Shown: positions 26,165 to 34,557 of the stretch, piece after piece
Layout of the letters: each line of letters opens with the position of its first letter
How positions within the stretch are numbered: position 1 is the first letter of the stretch
Notes under the pieces: model-generated
What the model was told of the DNA's origin: nothing
The model's input: the letters and a program-made list of their open reading frames with translations, nothing else
The model's database searches: none
Position numbers and translations under genes: made by a program
Assembly (NCBI RefSeq): GCF_002159085.1
Contig: NZ_LZRU01000032.1
Coordinates: 1 to 53,216 of the forward strand
Source of the DNA: Thermobacillus sp. ZCTH02-B1
GTDB lineage: Bacteria; Bacillota; Bacilli; Paenibacillales; Paenibacillaceae
Direction: 5' to 3'
Length of the DNA: 53,216 bases

Positions 26165-27662
26165 GGTCCGTCACCCCCGCCATCAGCCTGCCGATCGCTT
26201 CCTCCGTCGCCTCATCCGCCCGGAACTCCCCGGCGATCCGCCCTTCGTACAGGACGAGAATCCGGTCGGACAGCTTCAGAATCTCCGTCAGCTCCGAGGA
26301 GACGAGCAGAATCGCGCCGCCCTCGTCGCGTCGCTTCAGCAGCCCGGCGTGGATGATCTCCATCGCGCCGATGTCAACGCCGCGCGTCGGCTCGGCGGCG
26401 ATGACGAGCGGCGAACCGTGCGCGAGCTCGCGCGCCGCGATCAGCTTCTGCAGATTGCCGCCGGACAGCGAGCCCGCCTTGACGGCGGGCGATTCCGCCT
26501 TGATCTTGAACCCGGCGATCCACGCCTCCGCCATCCGGCGGAGTCGCCCGCGCAGCAGAAAGCCGGAACGCTTCGCGCTGTCCGTATGGCCCATCGCCGC
26601 GTTGTCGGCGACGGATTCCTCCTTCGCCGAACCCCAGCGGTAGCGGTCCTCCGGAATGTGGGCGAGCCCGTGCCGGCGGAGGTCCCGCGCGTCCGCGCCG
26701 GTGACGTCGCGCCCGCAGAGCCGGATCCTGCCCGCGTCGATGCGCCGGAGGCCCGCGATCGCCTCGACCAGCTCGGTCTGGCCGTTGCCGGACACGCCCG
26801 CGACGCCGACGATCTCACCCGCCCGCACGGTAAACGTCACGCCGTCCAGCAGCGGCTTCGCCTTGCCCCGGCCGCCGCGGACCGTGAGCCCCTCCACCTC
26901 GAGCACCGGATCGCCCGGCCTGGCCGGCCGTTTCTCCAGCGGGACGAGCTCGCGCCCGACCATGAGGCGGGAGAGCTCGTCCACGTTCGTATCGGCGGCG
27001 CGCACCGTCGCCACGACGCGGCCGTCCCGCAGCACCGTGATCCGGTCGGATACGTCCATCACTTCCTGCAACTTGTGCGTGATCAGGATGAAGCTCTTGC
27101 CCCGGCGCGCCAGCCCGCGGATCGCGGCGAGCAGCTCCTTCACTTCCGGCGGCGTCAGCACGGCCGACGGCTCGTCCAGGATGATGATGTCCGCGCCCTG
27201 GTACAGCACCTTCAGAATCTCGACGCGCTGCTGGATCCCGACCGGGCAGTCGGCGATCCGCCGGTGCGGATCGACGGGCATCCCGTATTCGGCGGACAGC
27301 CTGGCCGCTTCCTCGGCCGCCTTCTTCCGGTCGAACAGGATGCCGGAGCGGGGCTCGCGGCCGATCACGATGTTTTCCGCCACGGTGAACGAGGGGAACA
27401 GCATGAAATGCTGGTGCACCATGCCGATCCCCGCGCGGATCGCATCCTCCGGCGAGCGCAGCACCAGCTCTTTCCCGCGGAGCCGGATCGTCCCGGACGT
27501 CGGGGTCTCCTCGCCGTACAGGATGCGCATCAGCGTCGTTTTGCCCGCGCCGTTTTCCCCGACCAGCGCGTGCACCTCTCCCTCTTCGAGCGTGAAGTCG
27601 ACGCCCGCGTTCGCGGCGACATCGCCATAGAGTTTGGTGATCTTCTCCATCTGGAGCAGCAT
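26091..27662 (-). CDS. nupO: Nucleoside ABC transporter ATPase (two ABC domains)
   Basis: A 523-residue ATPase with two tandem ABC modules, as in sugar/nucleoside importers (MglA/NupO type). The first has Walker A GENGAGKT (35-42), a degenerate signature VGIQQRVEI and Walker B IIILDEPSA (about 160-168). The second has GVSGNGQTELVEA in place of Walker A, signature SGGNLQKL and AAEPTRGVDIGA, the usual asymmetric pattern. It powers the NupPQ channel. The start ATG at 27662 follows GGAAGGGG. It is separated from nupN by a 108-nt gap with a stable hairpin at 27709-27738. Confidence 0.94.
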   Translation of the reverse strand: MLLQMEKITKLYGDVAANAGVDFTLEEGEVHALVGENGAGKTTLMRILYGEETPTSGTIRLRGKELVLRSPEDAIRAGIGMVHQHFMLFPSFTVAENIVIGREPRSGILFDRKKAAEEAARLSAEYGMPVDPHRRIADCPVGIQQRVEILKVLYQGADIIILDEPSAVLTPPEVKELLAAIRGLARRGKSFILITHKLQEVMDVSDRITVLRDGRVVATVRAADTNVDELSRLMVGRELVPLEKRPARPGDPVLEVEGLTVRGGRGKAKPLLDGVTFTVRAGEIVGVAGVSGNGQTELVEAIAGLRRIDAGRIRLCGRDVTGADARDLRRHGLAHIPEDRYRWGSAKEESVADNAAMGHTDSAKRSGFLLRGRLRRMAEAWIAGFKIKAESPAVKAGSLSGGNLQKLIAARELAHGSPLVIAAEPTRGVDIGAMEIIHAGLLKRRDEGGAILLVSSELTEILKLSDRILVLYEGRIAGEFRADEATEEAIGRLMAGVTDHAEHAVSAGRAGRSDGADLAASRG

Positions 27663-27708
27663 GCTGGTTCCCCTTCCGCCCCGCGTTTCATGCCCGGCAA
27701 CATGTACA

Positions 27709-27738
27709 GCAGCCGGCCGCGTCCCGGCAGCCGGCTGC
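27709..27738 (-). other. Stable hairpin between nupN and nupO
   Basis: GCAGCCGGC (27709-27717) and GCCGGCTGC (27730-27738) form a perfect 9-bp stem without a U-tract. Such a hairpin after a binding-protein gene commonly protects the upstream mRNA and sets its higher yield; here that is inference. Confidence 0.5.
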
Positions 27739-27770
27739 CCCAGATCTGAACCGACGGATCGAGTGAAGCT

Positions 27771-28853
27771 TTACTGCTGTTCGAGCGGATTGACGACCGT
27801 GATCACTCCGGACACGATGTCGTCGCGGATCTTCTTCAGCTGCTCGATCTTCTCCTGTCCGAGCACCCCGGGCACCGGCGACGGCGATTCCGCCGTGACG
27901 AACGTCAGGCCGACGCCGTTCTCGGCCAGGCCGTAGTGGACCGTGCCGAAGGTGAAACGGCCCTGCGCGAAGTCCTTCACCGTCTCGTAGACAACCGTGT
28001 CGGTCTCCTTCAGCTGCGACAGGATGATGTGTTCCGGATCCTCGACCGTGCGGTCGACGTCCTGGCCGGAGGTCAGGAAGCCCTTCTCCTTCGCCGCTTC
28101 GAAGATGCCGTTGTCGCTGACGGCCGACATGCCCGCGATGAAGTCGGCGCCCTGCTCGTATTGCACCAGCGCCAGCTCCTTCGCCTTCGCCGGGTCGGTG
28201 AAGCTGCCGACGTAGCTGACCAGGAAGTTCGCGTCCGGATTCGTGTATCGGAGCCCCTGCTCGAAACCGCTCGTGTACTTGCCGAGCAGCGGAATGTCCA
28301 TCGCGACGACCGCGCCGACCGTGTTCGTCTTCGTGACGAGGCCGGCGGCCGCGCCGAGCAGGAACGCGGCTTCGTGTTCGCGGAATTCGATGCTCCGGAC
28401 ATTCGGCGCGTCAAACGCCTGATCGATGATCGCGAACGGCCGGTCCGGATTTTCGGCGGCGACCTTCGTCAGCGCGTCGACCGCGGTGAAGCTGCTCGTG
28501 ATGATCAGATCGTAGCCGTCGGCGACGGCGGCGCGCAAATTTTGCTCCAATGCGGCCGGATCCGTCGACTCGATCGTCTTCACTTCGACGCCGAAATCTT
28601 CGGCCGCCTGGTTCAGCCCGTCCACCATCTGCGTGAAGAACGCGTTGACGCCGATCTTCTCCGGAAGCACGAGCGCAATCCGCTTCTTCGGGCCTTCCGC
28701 TCCGCCACCCGCGTCCGCGTCCGCGCCCGCATTCGTTCCCTCGCTCCCGGACGTGCCGGCCGCGCCGCCCTTCCCGTTGTTTCCCCCGCCGCAGGCCGCC
28801 AGCAGCGAGACGATCAGCACGGCCATCAGCACAAGCATGGATGTTCGTTTCAT
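27771..28853 (-). CDS. nupN: BMP-family nucleoside-binding lipoprotein
   Basis: A 360-residue extracytoplasmic lipoprotein. The signal peptide ends in the lipobox LLAACGGG (Cys at about 21), then comes a G/A/D-rich linker to about residue 55, then a BMP (PnrA/Med) ligand domain with KRIALVLPEKIGVNAFFTQM, DGYDLIITSSFTAVDAL and GSFTDPAKAKELALVQYEQGADFIAGMSAVSDNG. It hands nucleosides to the NupPQ permease. ATG at 28853 has GGAGAGAA 8 nt upstream; an ATG 18 nt earlier is less well placed. A consensus-like sigma-A promoter lies 47 nt upstream, making this the first gene of the six-gene nucleoside operon. Confidence 0.93.
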   Translation of the reverse strand: MKRTSMLVLMAVLIVSLLAACGGGNNGKGGAAGTSGSEGTNAGADADAGGGAEGPKKRIALVLPEKIGVNAFFTQMVDGLNQAAEDFGVEVKTIESTDPAALEQNLRAAVADGYDLIITSSFTAVDALTKVAAENPDRPFAIIDQAFDAPNVRSIEFREHEAAFLLGAAAGLVTKTNTVGAVVAMDIPLLGKYTSGFEQGLRYTNPDANFLVSYVGSFTDPAKAKELALVQYEQGADFIAGMSAVSDNGIFEAAKEKGFLTSGQDVDRTVEDPEHIILSQLKETDTVVYETVKDFAQGRFTFGTVHYGLAENGVGLTFVTAESPSPVPGVLGQEKIEQLKKIRDDIVSGVITVVNPLEQQ

Positions 28854-28899
28854 GGCATGATTTCTCTCCATTCCCGTCCAAATCGTTTTTTTCGGTTTA

Positions 28900-28928
28900 A
28901 TCCTATCTATTTACTTTGTATTTGTCAA
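28900..28928 (-). promoter_or_regulatory. Sigma-A promoter of the nup operon
   Basis: On the minus strand, a perfect TTGACA (28928-28923), a 17-nt spacer and TAGGAT (28905-28900) lie 47 nt before nupN, in an AT-rich stretch. Confidence 0.8.
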
Positions 28929-28952
28929 TGGTTTCGTTATGAGAAAGACAAG

Positions 28953-28975
28953 AATATCGTCATAAATATCGTCAT
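28953..28975. promoter_or_regulatory. Direct repeat upstream of the nup promoter
   Basis: AATATCGTCAT occurs twice, at 28953-28963 and 28965-28975 (12-nt step), starting 24 nt upstream of the -35 box. The position suits an activator or repressor site. No known consensus was recognised. Confidence 0.4.
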
Positions 28976-29128
28976 GTCCGCATTCCCGCGGAAGATGAAT
29001 ACCGTTTTTTCCCGAAACACACCTTTCAACGCGAATGGCCGCAAATCCTTCTTCCATTCCCCGACATCCGGATGTTCCGCATCAGCCTGGAACCCCCCAT
29101 CCCGCCACGCCGCATGCCGGAATTCCGC

Positions 29129-29158
29129 TTGACAGGGGAACGATTGCTTTGCTAGGAT
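29129..29158 (+). promoter_or_regulatory. Probable sigma-A promoter of the gene at 29210
   Basis: TTGACA (29129-29134), an 18-nt spacer and TAGGAT (29153-29158) lie 51 nt upstream of the start. The rest of the 356-nt gap between the divergent genes holds this promoter, the nup promoter and a perfect palindrome ACATCCGGATGT at 29064-29075. Confidence 0.65.
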
Positions 29159-29209
29159 TAATCCAATTATTCATACTATTTTACTTAGTTTTAATGGGGA
29201 GGTCATCGC

Positions 29210-30613
29210 ATGTCCATTCCGCTTCACCGGCTGCTCGGCAGGCTGCTCCCGATTCCGTTGGCCGCCGCCCTCCTGCTTTCCATTCCGGCCGTGTCGGGCG
29301 CCGCCTCCGCCGGCGTCTCCGGTCCGGAAAACGCCGTCTCCGCGGCCGTTCAGGGCGCTTCGCGGGAAACCGTCGCGGACTATGCGCGGTTCCTGAAGGA
29401 CAAGTTCGGCATCGCATTCTCCGGTGCGCCCACGAAGGGCGAGTTTCTCGCCGCAACGGCCGCCGCGTTCCGGCTGGTCCGCGAAGACGCGGAGGCCTCG
29501 GTGGCTGACGGCGACTCGATCTTCACCGATGTGAAGGCGTCGAGCTCCTATTATGAAGCGGCCATCGCGCTCTACCGGGAAGGCGTCATTTCCTCCGGCG
29601 CGCTGAACCCCGGGGCGCCGCTGACGGCGATCAACGCCGCGCAGATCGCGGTCAAGGCGTCCGGGCTGAAGGAGCTCGCCTACACCTATCCCGCGGACAA
29701 GGCGAACCGGACGCTCGAACCGTTCCGCCTGAGCACCGCGCTGCTCGGGCTGCGGGGGGCGCAGGAGCTCGCCGCCGCCATCGATGCCGGCCTCGTGCCG
29801 GCCGACCATTATCATCTGATCCGGGAGCGGAGTGCGGCGACCGCCAAATACGCCGCCGTCCTCCTCGGCAAGACGCTCGAAACCCGCGGCGAGTACAAAC
29901 GGTATATCGGCTGGGTGAGCGACGACCATATCCTGAACGAACTGCTGAACGCGTATCGGGCAAGCGGCATCGTCAAGGCCCCGGCGCTCCAGGCGATCGG
30001 CGACCGGGCGCTTGAAGAACAACTCGTTACCGGCTACACGATCCGCGACTCGAGGTACGAAAGCAACTTTGTCGACGAATTGACGATCACGTACGCCCAC
30101 GCCGACATCCGCCACGCGCTGCAGCTCGTCGCCCTGCTGCGCAGCGAGGGCATCGACGCCCGGGTGCAGTACGAACCGCGCACCTCCGCCTTCGTCTATC
30201 TGAAGGAATGGGGCGATCCCGGCGAATCCGAATATCATGAAGTCCGGCAGATCGCAAACGGCAACTGGATCGAATACGCGAAGGAATACGAGCTCGTCTT
30301 CGAATTCCGCAGCACGGCGGACCGCGACCGGTTCGACGGCATCATCCGGCAATACGCGAAGATGAATGAAGCCGACCAGCCCGGGCTGATCTACGGCTCC
30401 TGGTGGCAGCCGCTCTACTATGCCAACGTCCGGCCCGCGGGAGACTACAGGCTGATCGCCAACAACAGGCTGTCCGACGGCCGCTACTACCTGGAGTCGT
30501 TCTCGCTGATCGGGCAGACCGATGACATCGCCGCGGCCTATCGCACCGACGAGCCGGGCATCACGTACGCGAGCTACACGTTCTGGGCGAACGCCGCGTT
30601 CTACCGTATCTGA
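29210..30613 (+). CDS. Secreted protein with SLH-like N-terminal region, function unknown
   Basis: A 467-residue exported protein. The N-terminus is a signal peptide (LLPIPLAAALLLSIPAVSGAASA). Residues about 100-152 (SIFTDVKASSSYYEAAIALYREGVISSG, then NPGAPLTAINAAQIAVKASG) follow the S-layer-homology pattern of DV..HWAYEAI, GVISG and PLTR.EAA, but weakly. The preceding TKGEFLAATAAAFRL looks like the end of another such unit. The C-terminal ~200 residues, rich in Tyr, Arg and Asp, match nothing I recognise. The protein probably sits in the cell wall or outside. The ribosome site is GGGGAGG; promoter at 29129 and a terminator hairpin at 30656. Confidence 0.8.
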   Translation: MSIPLHRLLGRLLPIPLAAALLLSIPAVSGAASAGVSGPENAVSAAVQGASRETVADYARFLKDKFGIAFSGAPTKGEFLAATAAAFRLVREDAEASVADGDSIFTDVKASSSYYEAAIALYREGVISSGALNPGAPLTAINAAQIAVKASGLKELAYTYPADKANRTLEPFRLSTALLGLRGAQELAAAIDAGLVPADHYHLIRERSAATAKYAAVLLGKTLETRGEYKRYIGWVSDDHILNELLNAYRASGIVKAPALQAIGDRALEEQLVTGYTIRDSRYESNFVDELTITYAHADIRHALQLVALLRSEGIDARVQYEPRTSAFVYLKEWGDPGESEYHEVRQIANGNWIEYAKEYELVFEFRSTADRDRFDGIIRQYAKMNEADQPGLIYGSWWQPLYYANVRPAGDYRLIANNRLSDGRYYLESFSLIGQTDDIAAAYRTDEPGITYASYTFWANAAFYRI

Positions 30614-30655
30614 ACGGCGAAGCGAAATAAGCGGGCCATGGCGTGAAAACGACGG

Positions 30656-30697
30656 CGGGGATGGCGCGCGGATCAGCACCGCGCTCCATCCCCGTTT
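30656..30697 (+). terminator. Probable terminator after the secreted-protein gene
   Basis: CGGGGATGG and GCGCGG pair with CCGCGC and CCATCCCCG across a 7-nt loop (30656-30694, one mismatch), followed by TTT. It is 42 nt after the stop. Confidence 0.55.
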
Positions 30698-30779
30698 GCG
30701 TAGACAAACCGCTCCGCCGCCGTCCGCACGCCCGTTCCCCACTCGACCGTGGTCCCGTGCGGCGGCTAACCGAAGAATC

Positions 30780-30959
30780 TCACCACATCCGGTCCTGCCG
30801 CGTGATGGACAGGTTGTGCTTCATGACGAGCCGCGCCGTCAGCTCGAACAACGTCATTCCGTCCCGCTCGGCCAGCTCGTCGAGGATGATCCGCCGTGTC
30901 GGATCGCCCAGCGCCTTGAAGATGATATCCTGCTTGTCGTCTCTTTCCCCGTGTGTCAT
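30780..30959 (-). pseudogene. Truncated ArsR/SmtB-family regulator
   Basis: The 59-residue frame MTHGERDDKQDIIFKALGDP, TRRIILDELAERDGMTLFEL, then LVMKHNLSITRQ is the first half of an ArsR-type winged HTH. Full-length relatives run to about 105 residues and continue after SITRQ with the recognition helix (xISQHLxVLExAGL). Here the frame ends in DRMW and a stop. The downstream 90 nt contain no sequence resembling the lost half in any frame I checked. A functional DNA reader is therefore unlikely. No ribosome site is seen at ATG 30959. It looks like a decaying gene, broken by deletion or rearrangement. Confidence 0.65.
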
Positions 30960-31031
30960 ATCCGGATTACATGGTCGGTTGCATGTCAAGCGCGGAGGGA
31001 CGCGTCAACGGGGCGTCCCTTGGTCCGGCCT

Positions 31032-31850
31032 TCACCAGGAAAAATACCGCTGCCGCATCGCCTCGTACATCAGCACCGCGCCCGCCATTGCGACATTGAG
31101 CGACTCCGCCTGTCCGCGCATCGGGATGAGCACGTGCTCGTCCACCAGGGCGGAGACGGCCGGGGAGAGGCCTTCGGACTCGTTGCCGAGCACGAGCCAG
31201 CAGGCGGAACGCCAGTCGTACTCGTAGCAGGTGACGCGCGCGTCCAGGCTGGCGCCGACGATGCGGGCGCCGCGCCGCTTCGCCTCCGGCAGGAGCTCGG
31301 CGAGATCGCCTTCGATCACCGGCAGATGAAAAAGCGATCCCATCGTCGAACGGACCGTCTTCGGATTGTACGGGTCGACGCAGCCCCGGCCGAACACGAC
31401 GGCGTCGGCGCCGACCGCGTCGGCCGCGCGGATCAGCGTGCCCGCGTTGCCGGGATCACGCACGCCGTCGAGGGCGACGACGAAGCCGCCTTCGCGGTGC
31501 AGCGCGCTTCCGTCATGCCGCGGCTTCGCGACGACCGCGAACACCGGCGGCGGCGTGTCCGTGCCCGTGCACTTCGCCATGACGGACGCCGGCAGCGCGT
31601 AGACCGGCGTCCGCTCCGGCAGGCGCGTGTCCCTGAGCTCCTCCGGCCAGCCGCGTTCGGCGTCGACGGCGATCGCCCCGATCGCGGCGAGCCCGTCCGC
31701 CTTCAGCGCCTCCTGCAGCAAATGGACGCCTTCGATGAGAAAAAAGCCGGTGCGGTCGCGGTGTTTTTTCTCGAGGAGGGAAGCCCAGGCTTTCACCTTC
31801 GGGTTCTGCGGGGACGTGATCGGAATCGGGTTGACGGGCCTGTCCTTCAT
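31032..31850 (-). CDS. TrmH/SpoU-family RNA 2'-O-methyltransferase
   Basis: A 272-residue methyltransferase with an N-terminal L30e-like substrate-binding domain (ITSPQNPKVKAWASLLEKKHRDRTGFFLIEG) and a SPOUT knot domain. The three knot motifs are DGVRDPGNAGTLIRAADAVGADAVV, VLGNESEGLS and IPMRGQAESLNVAMAGAVLMYEA. These bind SAM and methylate a ribose 2'-OH of rRNA or tRNA; the target is not certain. In Bacillus the equivalent gene is also beside sspI. The ribosome site GGGAAGTGA overlaps the stop region of ktrA, 6 nt upstream, so the pair is coupled. Confidence 0.93.
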   Translation of the reverse strand: MKDRPVNPIPITSPQNPKVKAWASLLEKKHRDRTGFFLIEGVHLLQEALKADGLAAIGAIAVDAERGWPEELRDTRLPERTPVYALPASVMAKCTGTDTPPPVFAVVAKPRHDGSALHREGGFVVALDGVRDPGNAGTLIRAADAVGADAVVFGRGCVDPYNPKTVRSTMGSLFHLPVIEGDLAELLPEAKRRGARIVGASLDARVTCYEYDWRSACWLVLGNESEGLSPAVSALVDEHVLIPMRGQAESLNVAMAGAVLMYEAMRQRYFSW

Positions 31851-31856
31851 GCGCCC

Positions 31857-32537
31857 TCACTTCCCGCCTGCCGCAAAATGCCGCTCGAGCTTCCCGAGAT
31901 CGCCGTTCCGGCCGACGATGACGAGCACGTCGCCCTCGCGGATCGCATCTTCCGCGTTCGGCGCGATGTTCATCCGGTCCCCGGTCTTGATCGCCATGAC
32001 GCTGCAGCGGAACCGGGCGCGGATGTCGAGCTGCTTGAGGTTCCGGCCGATCATGGCCGGCGTCGCCTCGAGCTCCGCGATGCTGTAGTCGTCCGTCAGC
32101 TCGATGAAATCGACCAGGTTCGGCGAGATCAGGCTGTGGGCGACGCGCTGCCCCATGTCCCGCTCGGGGAAGATGACCTTGTCCGCGCCGATTTTGCTCA
32201 GTACCTTGCCGTGCAGCTCGTTCTGCGCCTTCGCGATGATGCGCGGGACGCCGAGTTCCTTCAGGATCAGCGTGGTGAGAATGCTCGCCTGGATGTCCTG
32301 TCCGATCGCGACGACGACGACGTCGAAATTCCGGATGCCGAGCGCGCGCAGCGCCTCCTCGTCGGTCGTGTCGGCCGCCACCGCGTGCGTGACCCGGTTG
32401 GCCACCGCCTGCACGCGCGCGCCGTCCGCGTCGATCGCGAGCACTTCGTAGCCGAGCTTCGAGAGCGTCAGCGCGACGCTCGAACCGAAACGGCCCATGC
32501 CGATGACCGCAAACTGCTGCTTCGGAGACCTGGGCAT
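31857..32537 (-). CDS. ktrA: KtrA/TrkA-type potassium channel regulatory subunit
   Basis: A 226-residue cytoplasmic RCK protein. It has an N-terminal Rossmann domain with FAVIGMGRFGSSVALTLSKLGYEVLAID (nucleotide binding) and a C-terminal TrkA-C domain from about 140 onward (EATPAMIGRNLKQLDIRARF, EGDVLVIVGRNGDLGKLERHF). It gates a membrane potassium transporter and in Bacillota may bind c-di-AMP. The KtrB or KtrD membrane partner is not in the window. ATG at 32537 with GGAAGGGA upstream is chosen over an earlier in-frame ATG at 32600. No ydaO-type riboswitch was seen in the short upstream gap. Confidence 0.92.
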   Translation of the reverse strand: MPRSPKQQFAVIGMGRFGSSVALTLSKLGYEVLAIDADGARVQAVANRVTHAVAADTTDEEALRALGIRNFDVVVVAIGQDIQASILTTLILKELGVPRIIAKAQNELHGKVLSKIGADKVIFPERDMGQRVAHSLISPNLVDFIELTDDYSIAELEATPAMIGRNLKQLDIRARFRCSVMAIKTGDRMNIAPNAEDAIREGDVLVIVGRNGDLGKLERHFAAGGK

Positions 32538-32653
32538 GACCGCTTGTCCCTTCCTTCCAAAACGATATGTCCCATTATAGCACAGCGCGGGGATGAACAT
32601 GCCGCCTGCCGGGCATAGTAAGGGGGGACTTTCCGCTCTCGGGGGGATACCGC

Positions 32654-32908
32654 GTGAACACGCTCGATCTGCGCCAGGCGATCATCCGGCGGGTGCACGA
32701 CAAATCGAACGAGGATCTGTTCGACATCATCGACAGCTCGGTCGGCGCGGATGAACGGACGCTGCCCGGGCTCGGCGTGCTGTTCGAGCTGATCTGGCAG
32801 GACACGCCGCCCGAAGGCCGGCAGCGCATGGTGGACACGCTGCACCGGCATCTCGCCTCGATCCCCGCGCCGACGAAGTCCGACTCGGGAACCGGGCGCA
32901 AGACGTAA
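32654..32908 (+). CDS. sspI: Small acid-soluble spore protein I
   Basis: An 84-residue protein, slightly longer than the ~70 of Bacillus SspI, with the conserved LDLRQAIIRRV N-terminus, LPGLGVLFELIWQ in the middle and a helical C-terminus. It is packed into the spore core. GTG at 32654 follows GGGGGGAT. It is divergent from ktrA and, through it, linked to the TrmH gene, as in Bacillus. Its presence confirms an endospore former. Confidence 0.92.
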   Translation: MNTLDLRQAIIRRVHDKSNEDLFDIIDSSVGADERTLPGLGVLFELIWQDTPPEGRQRMVDTLHRHLASIPAPTKSDSGTGRKT

Positions 32909-33035
32909 CGGGGAACGGGGAAGCCTTCGTCCCGCGGCAGTCAGGAAACGAACGCGTCCGTCCGCCGAACGCATGCCTTTGATCACCAGTCGCAGGAATC
33001 ACCAGTCGCAGGAAACCGACGCCATCCCGCCATTA
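32909..33035. repeat. Intergenic spacer with a 16-nt tandem duplication
   Basis: ATCACCAGTCGCAGGA occurs twice in direct contact, at 32982-32997 and 32998-33013. The rest of the spacer between sspI and the pur terminator holds no gene. Confidence 0.5.
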
Positions 33036-33070
33036 CGCAAAAAGCGGGAAGCCTCCGTCCCGCTTCCCGC
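33036..33070 (-). terminator. Rho-independent terminator of the pur operon
   Basis: On the minus strand GCGGGAAGC (33070-33062) pairs with GCTTCCCGC (33052-33044), closing a 9-nt loop, and is followed by TTTTTGCG. It lies 195 nt after the purD stop; the intervening stretch shows no coding sequence. Confidence 0.8.
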
Positions 33071-33264
33071 CGTCGCATAACCGTCCTTCACCGTCAACCT
33101 CACGCCGATTCGCCGGCTGCCGTCCCCGGGCGCGGCTCTCTGCCGTGCGGCCGGCAGCGATCCACCCGCCGGGCCCGGACCCGCTTCGCGGCAGGCGGTC
33201 CTGCCGCCGATTCCGCCGGACGGCCTTCCGGAGCCCGCCCCGCTTTGCGGGCCGATCTTCGCCG

Positions 33265-34542
33265 TCAGTTCCGCCGTGCGGCCAGCGCCTTCGCCGCGAT
33301 GTCCTTCCGATAATGCATGCCCTCGAACCGGATCAGCCCGCACGCCTCGTACGCCCGGTTCCGCGCCTCTCCGATGTCCCGGCCGCGGCCGACGACGCCG
33401 AGCACCCGGCCGCCGTTCGTGACGTAGCCGCCGTCCTTCAGCGCCGTGCCCGCGTGGAAGACGAGCGCGCCGGCTTCCTCCGCCTTGTCGATGCCTTCGA
33501 TCGGCCGGCCCTTCGGATAGGAGCCGGGATACCCTTCCGACGCCAGGATGACGCAGACGGCCGCCTCGTCGCTCCATTCGATATCGATCCGATCCAGCCG
33601 GCCGTCCATCGCCGCAAGGATGATCTCGAGCAGGTCGGTCTTCAGCCGCGGCAGCACGACCTGCGCCTCGGGATCGCCCATCCGGGCGTTGAACTCGACC
33701 ACCTTCGGCCCGTCCTTCGTCACCATCAATCCGGCGAACAGCACCCCGCGGAACGGCCGTCCTTCCTTCACCATCGCGGCCGCCGTCGGCTTGATGATGC
33801 GCTCCACCGCTTCCTCGACGACCGCCGGATCGATGTGCGGCAGCGGCGAGTAGGTGCCCATGCCGCCCGTGTTCGGTCCCCGGTCGCCGTCGAACACCGG
33901 CTTGTGGTCCTGCGCCGGCACCATCGGCCGGACGATCTCGCCGTCGACGAACGAGAGGATCGACATTTCCTGCCCCTCGAGGTAATCCTCGATGACGACG
34001 CGCGCGCCGGATGCGCCGAACACCCGGTCGATCATCATGCCGCGCAGGGCCTGTTCCGCTTCCTCGATCGTGCGCGCGACGGTGACGCCCTTGCCGGCCG
34101 CGAGGCCGTCCGCCTTCACGACGATCGGCGGTTGCTGCCTGCGCAGATGGGCGAGCGCCGTCTCGTAATCGTCGAACGTCTCGTACCGCGCGGTCGGAAT
34201 GCCGTACTTCCGCAGCAGATGTTTCATGAAAATCTTGCTGCCCTCGATCTCCGCCGCCGCCTTGTTCGGTCCGAACGCCGGAATGCCCGCCGCCCCGAAG
34301 GCGTCGACGATGCCCGCGGCAAGCGGATCGTCCGGACCGACGACGACGAGGTCGATCGCCTGCTCCTTCGCGAACCGGACGAGCTTGTCGAATTCCATGA
34401 CGCCGATCGGCACGCATTCCGCGAGCTTCGCGATGCCCGCGTTGCCCGGCACGCAATAGAGCTTCTTGACCCGGCTGCTCTTCGCGAGCGACCAGACGAT
34501 CGCGTGCTCGCGCCCGCCGCCTCCGATGACCAGAATGTTCAC
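33265..34542 (-). CDS. purD: Phosphoribosylamine-glycine ligase
   Basis: A 425-residue ATP-grasp enzyme for step 2 of purine synthesis: phosphoribosylamine + glycine + ATP to GAR. N-terminal NILVIGGGGREHAIVWSL, the ATP-grasp loop PPIVVKADGLAAGKGVTVA, GPNTGGMGTYSP and VVEFNARMGDPEAQVVLPRL are diagnostic. It has normal length. The start is GTG at 34542 with GGGGG upstream. It is the last gene of the pur operon, 15 nt after purO. Confidence 0.97.
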   Translation of the reverse strand: MNILVIGGGGREHAIVWSLAKSSRVKKLYCVPGNAGIAKLAECVPIGVMEFDKLVRFAKEQAIDLVVVGPDDPLAAGIVDAFGAAGIPAFGPNKAAAEIEGSKIFMKHLLRKYGIPTARYETFDDYETALAHLRRQQPPIVVKADGLAAGKGVTVARTIEEAEQALRGMMIDRVFGASGARVVIEDYLEGQEMSILSFVDGEIVRPMVPAQDHKPVFDGDRGPNTGGMGTYSPLPHIDPAVVEEAVERIIKPTAAAMVKEGRPFRGVLFAGLMVTKDGPKVVEFNARMGDPEAQVVLPRLKTDLLEIILAAMDGRLDRIDIEWSDEAAVCVILASEGYPGSYPKGRPIEGIDKAEEAGALVFHAGTALKDGGYVTNGGRVLGVVGRGRDIGEARNRAYEACGLIRFEGMHYRKDIAAKALAARRN

Positions 34543-34557
34543 CGCTTCAGGTCCCCC

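Noticed and set aside
28854..29000. Purine riboswitch upstream of nupN
   Set aside because: Only 47 nt lie between promoter and start; none of the aptamer core elements are present.
32538..32653. c-di-AMP (ydaO) riboswitch upstream of ktrA
   Set aside because: The gap is too short and lacks the conserved core.
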